The notes under the pieces are model-generated. The model ran no database searches, was not told where the DNA came from, and worked only from the letters and a program-made list of their open reading frames with translations. The translations under genes and the position numbers were made by a program. A stretch of DNA of 36,415 bases from a virus, in IMG/VR virus record IMGVR_UViG_3300009155_000125, positions 1-36,415 of that record; one strand, written 5' to 3'. Below are positions 8,126 to 16,272 of the stretch, one piece after another. The first letter of the stretch is position 1, and every line of letters begins with the position of its first letter.

Positions 8126-8785
8126 ATGCATATTATTAATAAAACATTTGTACACAAACCAATAACATTTGACGGTCAACTTAAAGAAGCTAGTTCAGAC
8201 GGGAAAAGATTATATGAAACTCCAGACGGAATCTTTCCATCTGTAACTACTGTTGTTGGATTTAAAAAACAACAGTTCTTTGCACAGTGGCGCGCAAAGA
8301 ATCCAGAAGAAAGCAAACGAGTAACGTCTCGTGGAACTAAATTTCATTCTGTAATAGAACAATATTTAAAAAATGAAGATCTAGATTATGACAATCTTCA
8401 TTCAAATTTAAAATCTTTGTTTTCTATATTACGGCCTGAAATAGACAAAATAGATAATATCGTTGCATTAGAAACTCCTCTATGGTCAAAGACCTTGGGA
8501 TTGGCTGGCAGAACAGATTGCATTGCCGAATATGATGGGAAGTTATCCATCATAGATTTTAAAGCCAGCACCAAACAAAAAAGAGCAAGTGACATTGACA
8601 ATTATTTTGCACAGGCTTGTGCATATGCTTTAATGTTTCAAGAAAGAACTGGAATTATTGTAGATAATTTTGCTATCTTGATTGCCTGCGAAGATGGCCT
8701 GCGTCAAGTATTCCAAGGAAAACCGATTACGCATGTCAAGGCATTGAAGTCTCTTATTAAGGAATACAACAATGGCCTTTTATGA
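8126..8785 (+). CDS. PD-(D/E)XK exonuclease, MGME1/RecB-like
   Basis: A 219-aa nuclease. Seen: the family opening FPSVTTVVGF; RGTKFHSVIEQYL with a conserved His; then LAGRTDCIAEYDGKLSIIDFKAS, where the Asp of GRTD and the DFK triad form the PD-(D/E)XK catalytic site; and YFAQACAYALMF, the QxxxY helix of the RecB/Cas4/MGME1 group. These are metal-dependent DNA exonucleases for replication or recombination. It sits at the head of a set of overlapping genes in the late block. No good late octamer precedes it (only a TTGAATAT-like stretch), so its expression class is unclear. Confidence 0.75.
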   Translation: MHIINKTFVHKPITFDGQLKEASSDGKRLYETPDGIFPSVTTVVGFKKQQFFAQWRAKNPEESKRVTSRGTKFHSVIEQYLKNEDLDYDNLHSNLKSLFSILRPEIDKIDNIVALETPLWSKTLGLAGRTDCIAEYDGKLSIIDFKASTKQKRASDIDNYFAQACAYALMFQERTGIIVDNFAILIACEDGLRQVFQGKPITHVKALKSLIKEYNNGLL

Positions 8786-9374
8786 AGAACCTACTTTAGA
8801 AAAAACTGTAAACCGCAAGGGGTCCAAATTATGGACTCAAATGAATGACAATTCTAAGTCAGCATTACACCGCCAGCAGTTTATACAACAGCATGGTGGT
8901 TTTTTTACTTTAATTGGTAAATATTGGAATTGGACTAGTGCTGTTAAAGAAAAGAATGGATATTGGTTAAAACGGGTTGATTCGGGAGAAAAAGTATTCT
9001 TTGAAAATATGTCAGAGTTTGCCAAATCTAATGGTATGACTGCCGTAAAAATTTGTGAACTCTTGAATGGTAAACGCAAAACATATAAGGGGTGGACTGC
9101 AGTCGAAATAAGAGAAGTAAAAGATAGCGTTGGTTCTTTTGAAAAAATTAAAGAACCAAAGGCTAAAAAGATACCCGTAACCAAAACAGCTATATTGGTT
9201 GACATCACCACCAATGAGCAAATTTTTGTAGATAACATCTCTCAATTTGCCAAAAGAAATGGTTTAGGGTATTCCAATCTAAAAGCTCTCATAAAAGGCA
9301 GGTCAAAAACCTATAAAAATTTAAAGGTATACAATCCTTTGGAGCAGTATAAGGATTTTTTAGAGCCTAAATAA
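8772..9374 (+). CDS. DNA-binding protein with two NUMOD1/homing-type helix-turn-helix repeats
   Basis: A 200-aa protein overlapping the end of the exonuclease by 14 bp. Residues about 77-115 (VFFENMSEFAKSNGMTAVK...LLNGKRKTYKGW) and about 156-190 (IFVDNISQFAKRNGLGYSN...LIKGRSKTYKN) are two copies of the short module found at the ends of phage homing endonucleases. There is no GIY-YIG or HNH catalytic core. It is therefore either a nuclease-less DNA-binding derivative or a regulator. Translational overlap with the nuclease suggests co-expression. Confidence 0.6.
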   Translation: MAFYEEPTLEKTVNRKGSKLWTQMNDNSKSALHRQQFIQQHGGFFTLIGKYWNWTSAVKEKNGYWLKRVDSGEKVFFENMSEFAKSNGMTAVKICELLNGKRKTYKGWTAVEIREVKDSVGSFEKIKEPKAKKIPVTKTAILVDITTNEQIFVDNISQFAKRNGLGYSNLKALIKGRSKTYKNLKVYNPLEQYKDFLEPK

Positions 9375-9380
9375 TTGGAG

Positions 9381-11738
9381 ATGAACTTTAAAAGCATTCT
9401 ATCCAAAATTATTGAAAAATATACATTAACTGAAGCCTCTTCCGTTGCAGCTGGTGCTGATAAGATGGAACGTGCTAAAAGTAATAGTGCAGACTTTAAG
9501 TCGCGTGATGCTGCCAGAAAGCGCGTAGAACGTGCCAAACAAATTCCAAGAGAAAAGAAGCCAAAACAGGATCTTCTCAAGGAAATTATCATTGTAAAAA
9601 CTAAAAGTGGCGCTACACAATTAATTTTTAAAGATTCCTTTAACGCTAGCTATCACGAAAAAGTCAGCGAAGCTGGAATAAGCATGGGCGAAGCTCAACA
9701 AGCTTCGGCCAGCCCAAACTTTGAACAAACTCGCGCATCCAAATTATTGTTTGGTGATCTCAAAGACAATAAAAAAGATCAAGATAAAGAAAAGAAAAAA
9801 AGCAAAGAAGAAGAAAAAGAGCGCGAAGAAGCCAAGCCAAAGACTGCCGATGAAAAGTCCAAGGCTAAAAAATTAAGCAAAGAACAAATGTTCCAAACCA
9901 TGTCACAGATGACTACGGAACAATTGATGGGTATGCCACCTGATGTACGTAATGAATACTTCAAGATGACTCGCAGACCCGCTGCTAATAATGATTTTGA
10001 TAAACTTTCTTATGAAAAACTTACTCTAACTTATGGTCTGAGCAATATAAGTTCTACTCCATATAATCAGCAAGTTCTAAATGCTTTTATCTTTTTGGCC
10101 AAATTAAAAACAGGAGCCAGCGACCAAGAGTTGCAGACTTATATGGCTCTTGCTCCAGAATCCAAAGAATTTACAAGAGCAGCATTCTTTACTGCTAAGA
10201 AGATTCTATCACAAGTTGGTGATCAATGCTTGCAAAATCTTTTGACTAATGTTGAGACTGTTGGTAAACCAGTAGTAGCTGATGGTGCAGCTGACATGGA
10301 ATGTGGAAACTATAAGTTTAAAGTTTCTGCTGGTGGAGAAATATCCCTATCAACAACTCAATTTGATCAATCAAACAAAAATTTCAGAGGATATGTTTCT
10401 AAAGCCCTTACACAAGCGCTCTCAAATCCTCAACTAATTGCTGGTGATCCAAAACTTTCTGCCTTGTTCCAAAAAATGAAACAAGGAAAAGAAAACTTTT
10501 CCACTACTTTGATTCCCGATCAATATTTGGATATCATCAAACAAAATCCAGAACTTCTTCAACAATTACAAAATACTCCAATAACATCTCCAGATGGTAA
10601 AACAATTGGAATGATTATTGATCAAGATGGAAATTTAAATAAACTTGCATCTTTGTCATATTATCAACAAGCATGGCAAGATGGTGCAAAAGAGCTCATG
10701 AAGTCTACTGGATCCAAGGGTGGATTGAAGACTGCCGTGATCAACAATCTATTGAAAACCGTAGTTCGCGGAGATAATATTACAGATCCAAATGTTGCTC
10801 CAAATTATGTAATTACAGCCAATGGAATTTTTAATCTAACTGATGATTATTTTAATGCAATTTCCAGAGATTCCATAATTGACATTAAACCAGCAAAAGA
10901 TGTAATCACTTCTTCAAATATTGTAAATTATACTCCTGCAGCAGCAGAAACAATGAAGAAGTATACATCTTTAGTTGAGGCAGAAGAAGATCCCACAGAA
11001 GGATTGTTAATTGCAAGAGATAGTATTGAACCCATTGATATTATGGTTGATTATATCATAAAGAATAATGATTTCATGCTGAATGCAAGTCTGCTACCCG
11101 GATTCAAACCCAAAGACCTAAATGCTGTTCAGTTCAACTATGTAACAATAAACGGTAAAACTACAAAGATTCCTGTAATGCGTGGGGAAAATATTACAAA
11201 CGAGGATAGTCTTTCCGAAGCAGCAATTGTACTCAACGATTTATTAATTGAATCATTTTCAAATAACTTTGTAATTTCCAAACTTCTCAAAACAAATTTA
11301 ATTACTGATTCAGAAGCATCGATCCTATCTGATCCTGTAAATCTATTGAATGAAAATGTTGAATCGCACATGATAAACGTCCAATCAATATATGAAATCA
11401 TGATCAAACGTGTAAATGAAGATCCTTTCTTGTATGCAGATTTAATAGAAGATCTGGTTCAAGAAGAATATGAGAGAGATTATAAAAAAGAATACAAGAA
11501 TTATCACGGCAAAGCTAAACAAAGAAAAGAACGTTCTGCAAGAACTATTGCCAGAGAGTTGATGAAGAAAAAGGGAAAAGTTAAAAAGGGAGATGGCAAA
11601 GACATCGACCATAAACGTCCCCTGCGCAGCGGTGGTTCAAAGGGCCTAAATAATTTACGTGTTCGTGATAAATCCAGCAATCGCTCGGATAATGGACACA
11701 AAAAAGGCGAGACTCAGAAGAAAGATAGCTGGAAATGA
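9381..11738 (+). CDS. Large virion-type protein with C-terminal HNH-like motif
   Basis: A 785-aa protein. ATG 9381 follows TTGGAG; an in-frame TTG at 9375 is less likely. The N-terminus MNFKSILSKIIEKYTLTEASS resembles an amphipathic targeting peptide ending in L-T-E/A, a prohead-protease-type site. Residues 20-150 are Lys/Glu/Arg-rich; residues 190-680 appear globular and I do not recognise them. The C-terminal 70 residues are basic and carry DIDHKRPLRSGGSKGLNNLRV followed by SNRSDNGH, an HNH-like DH...N...H arrangement found at the tail of some T4-like virion proteins. A packaged nuclease or DNA-binding core protein is possible. The ATG of the next gene overlaps its stop. Confidence 0.6.
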   Translation: MNFKSILSKIIEKYTLTEASSVAAGADKMERAKSNSADFKSRDAARKRVERAKQIPREKKPKQDLLKEIIIVKTKSGATQLIFKDSFNASYHEKVSEAGISMGEAQQASASPNFEQTRASKLLFGDLKDNKKDQDKEKKKSKEEEKEREEAKPKTADEKSKAKKLSKEQMFQTMSQMTTEQLMGMPPDVRNEYFKMTRRPAANNDFDKLSYEKLTLTYGLSNISSTPYNQQVLNAFIFLAKLKTGASDQELQTYMALAPESKEFTRAAFFTAKKILSQVGDQCLQNLLTNVETVGKPVVADGAADMECGNYKFKVSAGGEISLSTTQFDQSNKNFRGYVSKALTQALSNPQLIAGDPKLSALFQKMKQGKENFSTTLIPDQYLDIIKQNPELLQQLQNTPITSPDGKTIGMIIDQDGNLNKLASLSYYQQAWQDGAKELMKSTGSKGGLKTAVINNLLKTVVRGDNITDPNVAPNYVITANGIFNLTDDYFNAISRDSIIDIKPAKDVITSSNIVNYTPAAAETMKKYTSLVEAEEDPTEGLLIARDSIEPIDIMVDYIIKNNDFMLNASLLPGFKPKDLNAVQFNYVTINGKTTKIPVMRGENITNEDSLSEAAIVLNDLLIESFSNNFVISKLLKTNLITDSEASILSDPVNLLNENVESHMINVQSIYEIMIKRVNEDPFLYADLIEDLVQEEYERDYKKEYKNYHGKAKQRKERSARTIARELMKKKGKVKKGDGKDIDHKRPLRSGGSKGLNNLRVRDKSSNRSDNGHKKGETQKKDSWK

Positions 11739-12475
11739 TTTCTAAGCATGTAAAGTACATTACCGAGAAAGTGCTCACCAAGTCTAGTCCTTCAAGAAAA
11801 TTATTGGGCGAGTCTTTAACAATTGATAATGGAAACATGCTTTTTTCAATCACATGTCAGGCTATCGAAGCCAAAAACTTAATTCCCGGTGATTTAATCA
11901 TTCTTGAATCTGGAAAAATGTTTAATATAAATTCCTTAGAGTTAAATGAAGGAAAATTAAGCATCAATATGATTGATGAAAATAACTGTGAAATAATTAA
12001 TATTGTTGAAGAGTCTGACGTAATTGGCTTGCTTGATAATGTTTTGAGTGCTGAATTAAATGAAGATGGCAAATCTATTGAGATATACGAAGACTCTAAA
12101 AAGAAAGTCAAACTCAATAAGATCATGCGCGGTGATGTTAAAAAATACAAAGTATTTGTAAAAAATGACAAGGGAAATGTTGTTAAGGTAAATTTTGGTG
12201 ATCCCAATATGGAAATCAAGCGTGACAATCCTGCTCGTCGTCGCAATTTCCGTGCCAGACATAATTGCGATAATCCGGGACCACGTTGGAAAGCTCGGTA
12301 CTGGGCTTGCAAGACATGGAGCAGCAAATCAGTTACTTCCATGTTAAAAGAATCTAAAGAAGTTTCCGTTGACACGAAACAGATCAAAAATGATCTTTCC
12401 AATCATACTTTACATTCTTTATCGGAATCATACAACCCAGATCTATTCGGGTTAATACAAAAGAGAACTAAATAA
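11735..12475 (+). CDS. Conserved T4-like protein with FGDPNM...RARHNCDNPGP motif
   Basis: A 246-aa protein. It starts MISKHVKYITEKVL, again with an amphipathic head and an I-T-E site. Residues about 30-140 look like beta-rich domains. Residues 148-190 contain VNFGDPNMEIKRDNP and then RARHNCDNPGPRWKARYWACKTW, a strongly conserved-looking basic, Cys/Trp-containing segment that I recognise from many T4-like and cyanophage structural proteins without a known function. Four-base ATGA overlap with the upstream gene. Role unknown; a virion component is likely from context. Confidence 0.6.
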   Translation: MISKHVKYITEKVLTKSSPSRKLLGESLTIDNGNMLFSITCQAIEAKNLIPGDLIILESGKMFNINSLELNEGKLSINMIDENNCEIINIVEESDVIGLLDNVLSAELNEDGKSIEIYEDSKKKVKLNKIMRGDVKKYKVFVKNDKGNVVKVNFGDPNMEIKRDNPARRRNFRARHNCDNPGPRWKARYWACKTWSSKSVTSMLKESKEVSVDTKQIKNDLSNHTLHSLSESYNPDLFGLIQKRTK

Positions 12476-12484
12476 AGGACAGCC

Positions 12485-13045
12485 ATGAAATTTAAAACAC
12501 TCATCAACAAAATCACCAATATTGTAGAAAATGCCGGCGAGCACACCATCGGAGGTGGTTTGTATATCGGAGATCCACAAGGCAAGAATGGTCAATCTCC
12601 TTTGACCAACACTGGTACTTTCAATCTCCAACTTCCTCGCCAGATTGATGCTATTAATGCAATGTTGCACACCTTCTCTTCTAGAGATTACATTGATCCA
12701 GACAGTGTTCTTGCTGTCGTCAAACAAAAGCTCAGTATGGTTGGTCTTGACTTCAAGATGCCAAAACAAAAGCTTTCAGATGGCCTGACAATGGTCGAAC
12801 TCGTACAATATGGTAGTCCTCAGCTCGGTGTCTATGGACAGAATCCCTATGATGATGTAAATGTAAAAGGATTCGCACAGGGAGATGGTATTAAGGAAAA
12901 ACTTGGAACATCTTTGGGATTAAGCATTAGTGTAGAAAAGCAGCCAAATCATCTTCGTAAGATGGTTTTGGTAATTGTTCCAATCGGAGATTCATCTTAC
13001 AATAATGCAGATTCGATGTCAAATGACTGTGGTTGCCAGCACTGA
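12485..13045 (+). CDS. Conserved hypothetical protein of the late block
   Basis: A 186-aa protein of unknown function. ATG 12485 follows AAAGGA at 6 nt, with a late-like ACTAAATA (12467-12474) in front. The sequence has a short amphipathic start (MKFKTLINKITNIVENAG), a Gly-rich loop (IGGGLYIGDPQGKNG), a helical middle (LPRQIDAINAMLHTF), a likely beta-sandwich end (MVLVIVPIG) and a Cys pair in the last residues (CGCQH). It has the look of a small virion protein; I do not recognise the family. Confidence 0.55.
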   Translation: MKFKTLINKITNIVENAGEHTIGGGLYIGDPQGKNGQSPLTNTGTFNLQLPRQIDAINAMLHTFSSRDYIDPDSVLAVVKQKLSMVGLDFKMPKQKLSDGLTMVELVQYGSPQLGVYGQNPYDDVNVKGFAQGDGIKEKLGTSLGLSISVEKQPNHLRKMVLVIVPIGDSSYNNADSMSNDCGCQH

Positions 13046-13055
13046 ATGTAATATA

Positions 13056-13451
13056 ATGGAAAAAAACAAGCCACTGACAGAAGAAATATTTTTAGAATTC
13101 TGTCAGTCTTGTTATTTTAATAGAGAATGTTCCGGCAAAGTTGAATTTTTAGATGACTTGAAGCGTATCAAATACGTCAAGAGATTACTGCAAAAGATAC
13201 ACAAGCACAAGACATTAAAATCAATCCGAGAACGGCTTATAATAAATCACATTATTATTTTAAGCAATGTCTTTGGAGAAGAAAATTCTGCAAGAATTTT
13301 ATTTTATAAGGTTGAACCAAGACTGCATTCATATTTAAAATCATTTACTGTATTTTTAAATTTTAATATCAAAGAACTTCCAGAAGTAAAATATTCAGAA
13401 GTAAACACTGATCCAAGAGTTGATAGAAAACTTAGCTTTACAGAACAATAA
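13056..13451 (+). CDS. Conserved small helical phage protein
   Basis: A 131-aa protein. The start at ATG 13056 (MEKNKPLTEEIF) avoids a long overlap with the preceding gene. It contains LEFCQSCYFNRECSG, with three Cys, then a strongly helical basic region (RIKYVKRLLQKIHKHKTLKSIRERLIINHIIIL) and VEPRLHSYLKSFTVFLNF. This pattern recurs in T4-like phages as an unnamed protein beside the gene that follows. No catalytic signature is visible. Confidence 0.6.
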   Translation: MEKNKPLTEEIFLEFCQSCYFNRECSGKVEFLDDLKRIKYVKRLLQKIHKHKTLKSIRERLIINHIIILSNVFGEENSARILFYKVEPRLHSYLKSFTVFLNFNIKELPEVKYSEVNTDPRVDRKLSFTEQ

Positions 13452-13461
13452 ATATTATATA

Positions 13462-14217
13462 ATGAATATCAGCAACTACGTTCCCGCATTTTACACCTAC
13501 AAGTTTTCAGAAGCTATAAGTGCTCCTTATACATCACTGCAGGCTTACAAGGCTGGTGCAATTGATGAACGTGGTAATATCATAAAGCCTGAAAGCAGCA
13601 TTGATTCTTTTGAATATTTAATAATTAAGTTAAAGAAAATCTTTGATGAACTGCCTGTCGGCATGACCAAGGCAAGACTTGGTAATTACATGAGCACCTT
13701 ACAGATATTCAGCGAAGCATTCGAAGAATATGGTGTCAGCCGTTCAGAATTCGTTGGCTCTCTTGAAGGATACATTGCACTCAATATCGATCCAACCCTG
13801 AGTTATTTTGAATTATGTGAAGACATGGCATCTGGTGGAATGGCTACTGCAGGAACCTCTACCGGATACAATACTGGTGCTGTCTCTGGTTTCGATCCTG
13901 TAATGGGAACAACGAAAAGAAAACAACCAGTGATTCCGGGTGGTTTGGACAATTGTGAAATGTTTGACGTTTGTCCAAAAGAATTTGAAGATTTTAAATC
14001 AGCAAAAGCATGGAAGCACGTTCCAGATAGCGAAACAAAAACATATCTACAAAGATATCAGCGCCGTAATCCAAAAGGAAAGATGGCGATTAGAATGGTC
14101 AATCCTGATAGCGGTGCACAAGATCTGTACTGGGTTAACTATGCTTCCAAGAGTTTCTATGAACAATTTGGATTGAATGCTGAAGAATTGAAATTGTTTG
14201 AAGATAGAGCAGAATAA
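13462..14217 (+). CDS. Conserved T4-like structural-type protein
   Basis: A 251-aa protein. ATG 13462 lies 7 nt after AATAAATA (13447-13454) and no Shine-Dalgarno is seen. The N-terminal half (NYVPAFYTYKFSEAISAPYTSLQAYKAGAID; LIIKLKKIFDELP) is a widely shared T4-like head-region sequence that I recognise but cannot name. The middle is a Gly/Ser/Thr-rich linker, and the C-terminal 80 residues (FDVCPKEFEDFKSAKAW...YWVNYASKSFYEQFG) form a second compact domain. It ends in a terminator shared with the convergent gene. Confidence 0.6.
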   Translation: MNISNYVPAFYTYKFSEAISAPYTSLQAYKAGAIDERGNIIKPESSIDSFEYLIIKLKKIFDELPVGMTKARLGNYMSTLQIFSEAFEEYGVSRSEFVGSLEGYIALNIDPTLSYFELCEDMASGGMATAGTSTGYNTGAVSGFDPVMGTTKRKQPVIPGGLDNCEMFDVCPKEFEDFKSAKAWKHVPDSETKTYLQRYQRRNPKGKMAIRMVNPDSGAQDLYWVNYASKSFYEQFGLNAEELKLFEDRAE

Positions 14218-14239
14218 AAAACCCCCTTTCGGGGGTTTT
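14218..14239. terminator. Bidirectional terminator
   Basis: AAAACCCCC-TTTC-GGGGGTTTT, lying between convergent stops at 14217 (+) and 14241 (-); A and T runs on both sides serve both strands. Confidence 0.85.
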
Positions 14240-14240
14240 C

Positions 14241-14456
14241 TCAATCTTGAATAAAATTCTTACAACACTTTGGTTTTGTGCAACCAGAATTTGCTCTGGC
14301 TTCATTGATGATTTTAGTATGGGCATCATCCCAACCAGTTTCCCATTCTTGCCAATAAACAGAATTTGATTCAAAAACGTTTGATGCTTTGTTGCCACCA
14401 GACATCCTAGCATCAAATCCTTTTTGGTATGCGGAACCGGGAATGTATGAGCTCAT
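14241..14456 (-). CDS. Ribosome-modulation-factor-like small protein
   Basis: A 71-aa protein. YQKGFDARMSGGNKAS followed by WQEWETGWDDA resembles the RMF-type pattern (GxxAxxxG...NPxxxxxxxxxWxxGWxxA) found in small proteins of Gammaproteobacteria and many phages. A Cys cluster closes the protein (CTKPKCCKNF). RMF binds the ribosome near the anti-Shine-Dalgarno; whether this protein does so is inference, though the tmRNA and tRNAs upstream in the same early block make a translation role attractive. Its ATG overlaps the preceding stop. Confidence 0.55.
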   Translation of the reverse strand: MSSYIPGSAYQKGFDARMSGGNKASNVFESNSVYWQEWETGWDDAHTKIINEARANSGCTKPKCCKNFIQD

Positions 14457-14911
14457 GGCTTATCCTTTGGATTAATTGGTACCATAACAATTTGGCTAAG
14501 CAATTTGTCTAGGGCCTTTACGTGAGCACGTTGTTCTGTAATATTGAGATATCCGCGAATTTCAATAAGCTTTTCATAATCTTCACGGGTAAAAGTAGTT
14601 ACTTGCTTCTGTGGCTGTTGCTTATTTCTTACCGGTCTGCGATTGTGCATTGGATTAGGTTGATTCTTGGGAGGATTGTTTCTAATATTATCAACCTTAT
14701 TGATGTAATCCTTCATGATGTCATCAATGTTCAAGTACTCCTTCATGCTCTCAGTGAAGTCTTGGCCATTATTGATATCGTTCCACATCTTACGAAACTC
14801 TGGCCCCATGTTGCCATAGAAGAAGAACCCATTAGGGTTATTGTTTGGATTGTTGGCATCATCATCGCCATTCTGCCAGTTCTTGAAATCATTAAAATCT
14901 GAATTATTCAT
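14453..14911 (-). CDS. Asn-rich hypothetical early protein
   Basis: A 152-aa protein of unknown function. The first 60 residues are Asn/Asp-rich (NGDDDANNPNNNPNG), followed by helical segments (FTESMKEYLNIDDIMKDYINKVDN), a basic Pro/Gln linker and a C-terminal coiled region (REDYEKLIEIRGYLNITEQRAHVKALDKLLSQI). GAGGAAAG lies 3 nt before the ATG at 14911. It is the middle gene of a short early operon. Confidence 0.6.
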   Translation of the reverse strand: MNNSDFNDFKNWQNGDDDANNPNNNPNGFFFYGNMGPEFRKMWNDINNGQDFTESMKEYLNIDDIMKDYINKVDNIRNNPPKNQPNPMHNRRPVRNKQQPQKQVTTFTREDYEKLIEIRGYLNITEQRAHVKALDKLLSQIVMVPINPKDKP

Positions 14912-14919
14912 ATCTTTCC

Positions 14920-15219
14920 TCAGTTAGTGTCAAAAATTTGTTCATAAACCAATTTGCCCCGGTTGTCTGTAACGGAGACATATCGAACATGACGGCTCAT
15001 TGCGTCACTGATATTTAGTGGATCCTTAGGACCGAATGCCATGTGCTTGATCCAAGCAGGACATCCACCAAGGGAAATACGAACTTCGGCACCAGTTGCA
15101 TCAGTACCATAAAAATCAAATGCAGCCTTCTCACCATCATAATAGGTGAAGAAGCAATCGATAGAATCATACTTCTTGCGAACATCGGCAAGAGTCATTT
15201 CTGTAGCGGTCTTAGCCAT
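14920..15219 (-). CDS. Hypothetical early protein
   Basis: A 99-aa protein of unknown function. MAKTATEMTLADVRKKYDSIDCFFTYYDGEKAAFDFYGTD suggests an alpha/beta fold with a short helix and then beta strands; no motif is recognised. Its ATG overlaps the end of the upstream 57-aa gene (CCTAATGGCTAAG), implying coupled translation. Confidence 0.6.
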   Translation of the reverse strand: MAKTATEMTLADVRKKYDSIDCFFTYYDGEKAAFDFYGTDATGAEVRISLGGCPAWIKHMAFGPKDPLNISDAMSRHVRYVSVTDNRGKLVYEQIFDTN

Positions 15220-15385
15220 TAGGCAATCTCACTTGCTTGACTGAAATAGGTAGTTGGCCAATCGCGTCAAGCACACGAAGAGTACCAACTTTAGCCTCCA
15301 TGAGGCTCTTGTGACGGTTATTACGAAGACGGGTTTTGCGCTTTCTGTGCGCCCTAGCAGTTATACGTTGTTTAGAATTAGGCAT
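15212..15385 (-). CDS. 57-aa basic protein heading the early operon
   Basis: A short ORF reading MPNSKQRITARAHRKRKTRL... and ending VKQVRLPNG. It is rich in Arg and Lys in the first 30 residues, suggesting nucleic-acid binding. The ATG is 6 nt beyond a near-consensus sigma70 -10, so the message would be leaderless, and the ORF overlaps the next gene by 8 nt. Promoter placement and coupling are the evidence that it is real. Function unknown. Confidence 0.7.
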   Translation of the reverse strand: MPNSKQRITARAHRKRKTRLRNNRHKSLMEAKVGTLRVLDAIGQLPISVKQVRLPNG

Positions 15386-15391
15386 ATGAAT

Positions 15392-15419
15392 AGTATACTC
15401 TTTATTTATGGTCAGTCAA
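15392..15419 (-). promoter_or_regulatory. Early sigma70-type promoter
   Basis: Minus strand: TTGACT (15419-15414), 16-bp spacer, TATACT (15397-15392). The ATG at 15385 is 6 nt beyond the -10. The spacer contains a late-like CATAAATA. Confidence 0.85.
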
Positions 15420-15423
15420 ATAA

Positions 15424-15448
15424 CAAAACCCCTTTTGAGGGGGGTTTT
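15424..15448 (-). terminator. Terminator downstream of tmRNA
   Basis: AAAACCCC/GGGGTTTT arms; on the minus strand it is followed by a T-rich tail (TTTTGTTATTT), directly after the tmRNA coding piece. Confidence 0.75.
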
Positions 15449-15765
15449 GGGTCGATTCAGATGCGGGAGACCAAACCCCACTGCTTTAAGCAGCCACTGC
15501 CATATAATTGGCAATCATTTTTGCAACTGTTTATTTACGACACTTGTTACCCGTGTCGGGTATCTCCTTTTTCATTACTCTGCGCCAATCGATTCCTTTC
15601 GACCCCGTGACCCGAAGCCTAGGACTTCGGGAAATGCCCCGCTGCTACGAGGACTTGATTCGCCGTTTTCAGAGGATTGCAGATTCTCTGACTTAGGCTA
15701 ATGGAGTCGGGGGGATTCGAACCCCCGTGTTGTACGCATTTCAATCCAATATCAACAATACCTAA
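15449..15765 (-). ncRNA. ssrA: Circularly permuted two-piece tmRNA
   Basis: Rescues stalled ribosomes by tagging nascent peptides. On the minus strand the 3' (acceptor) piece comes first, then a spacer, then the 5' (coding) piece. Acceptor piece: T arm GGGGG-TTCGAAT-CCCCC (15726-15710), then CGACTCC and discriminator A (15702); CCA is not encoded. Coding piece: starts GGGGTCG at 15606, which pairs with CGACTCC and has G-U at the third pair, the alanine identity element. It then has GGAATCGA (like GGAUUCGAC), PK1 (15561-15539; ACCC/GGGT with GACAC/GTGTC), resume codon GCA at 15524, tag AKMIANYMAVAA and stop 15488-15486. P2 can form between TTGGCGCA (15588-15581) and TGCGTACAA (15738-15730). 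A hairpin CTGCTT/AAGCAG closes the tag and a GGGGTTTGG helix follows. The spacer 15607-15701 holds two hairpins probably removed by processing. The outer ends are approximate. Confidence 0.88.
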
Positions 15766-15771
15766 GATTAT

Positions 15772-16254
15772 TTAGTCAAATCTATTAGTTTTTGTTTCCC
15801 ACCAAAAATGAACCATGTCATTTTTACCATCAAAATAAATTGGACAAATATCAGGTTTAAAAACAGAAGTGGTACTACACGCTACACAACAAAATAATAG
15901 TTTATCTTCAGAAAATCCATAGTCCAAAAGTTTATTTTTTATTTTTTGAAAGTTATTACCAGATAGACATCCACTATCAACCACAATTAATCTTTCATAT
16001 GGATCAATTTGATTTGGATGAATGATGGCTTCAAATTCTGATTTATAAGGAATATTTACTGGTTCAATATCAATTGGTTCATTTTTTGTAGACAATTTGT
16101 GTGACAATAATTGTGCTAATATTCCAGAATATTCATAACTTAACTGCAATATTGCAGTTTTTTCATTTATAAATTTTTTTGTTCGTATTTCTTCACAAAT
16201 TTTGTCTATTGCTTGAAGTTCCCATGACATTGTGATGTATAAATTATTTTTCAT
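15772..16254 (-). CDS. Phosphoribosyltransferase-like protein
   Basis: A 160-aa protein. The ATG at 16254 (MKNNLYITMSWELQ) is chosen because longer frames run into tRNA-Tyr; ATG 16230 is also possible. The core has TAILQLSYEYSGILAQLLS, then RLIVVDSGCLSGNNFQKIKNKLL, which resembles the PRPP-binding loop of type I phosphoribosyltransferases (hydrophobic strand, acid, small residues, S/TG), although the usual second Asp is Ser. LLFCCVACSTTSVFKPDI then looks like the next strand. It lies between tRNA-Tyr and the tmRNA, so it is co-transcribed with RNA genes. A nucleotide or modified-base role is possible; confidence in the family is moderate. Confidence 0.55.
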   Translation of the reverse strand: MKNNLYITMSWELQAIDKICEEIRTKKFINEKTAILQLSYEYSGILAQLLSHKLSTKNEPIDIEPVNIPYKSEFEAIIHPNQIDPYERLIVVDSGCLSGNNFQKIKNKLLDYGFSEDKLLFCCVACSTTSVFKPDICPIYFDGKNDMVHFWWETKTNRFD

Positions 16255-16272
16255 ATTTGTTGTATATCCAAA

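Noticed and set aside
15254-15701. Plus-strand ORFs of 62-118 codons
   Set aside because: They lie across the tmRNA and its terminator on the opposite strand, with no start signals.
15702-15771. Ordinary tRNA ending at 15702
   Set aside because: A T arm and 3' acceptor are present, but no matching 5' acceptor or anticodon arm lies within tRNA distance upstream; the partner strand is at 15606, giving the permuted tmRNA.
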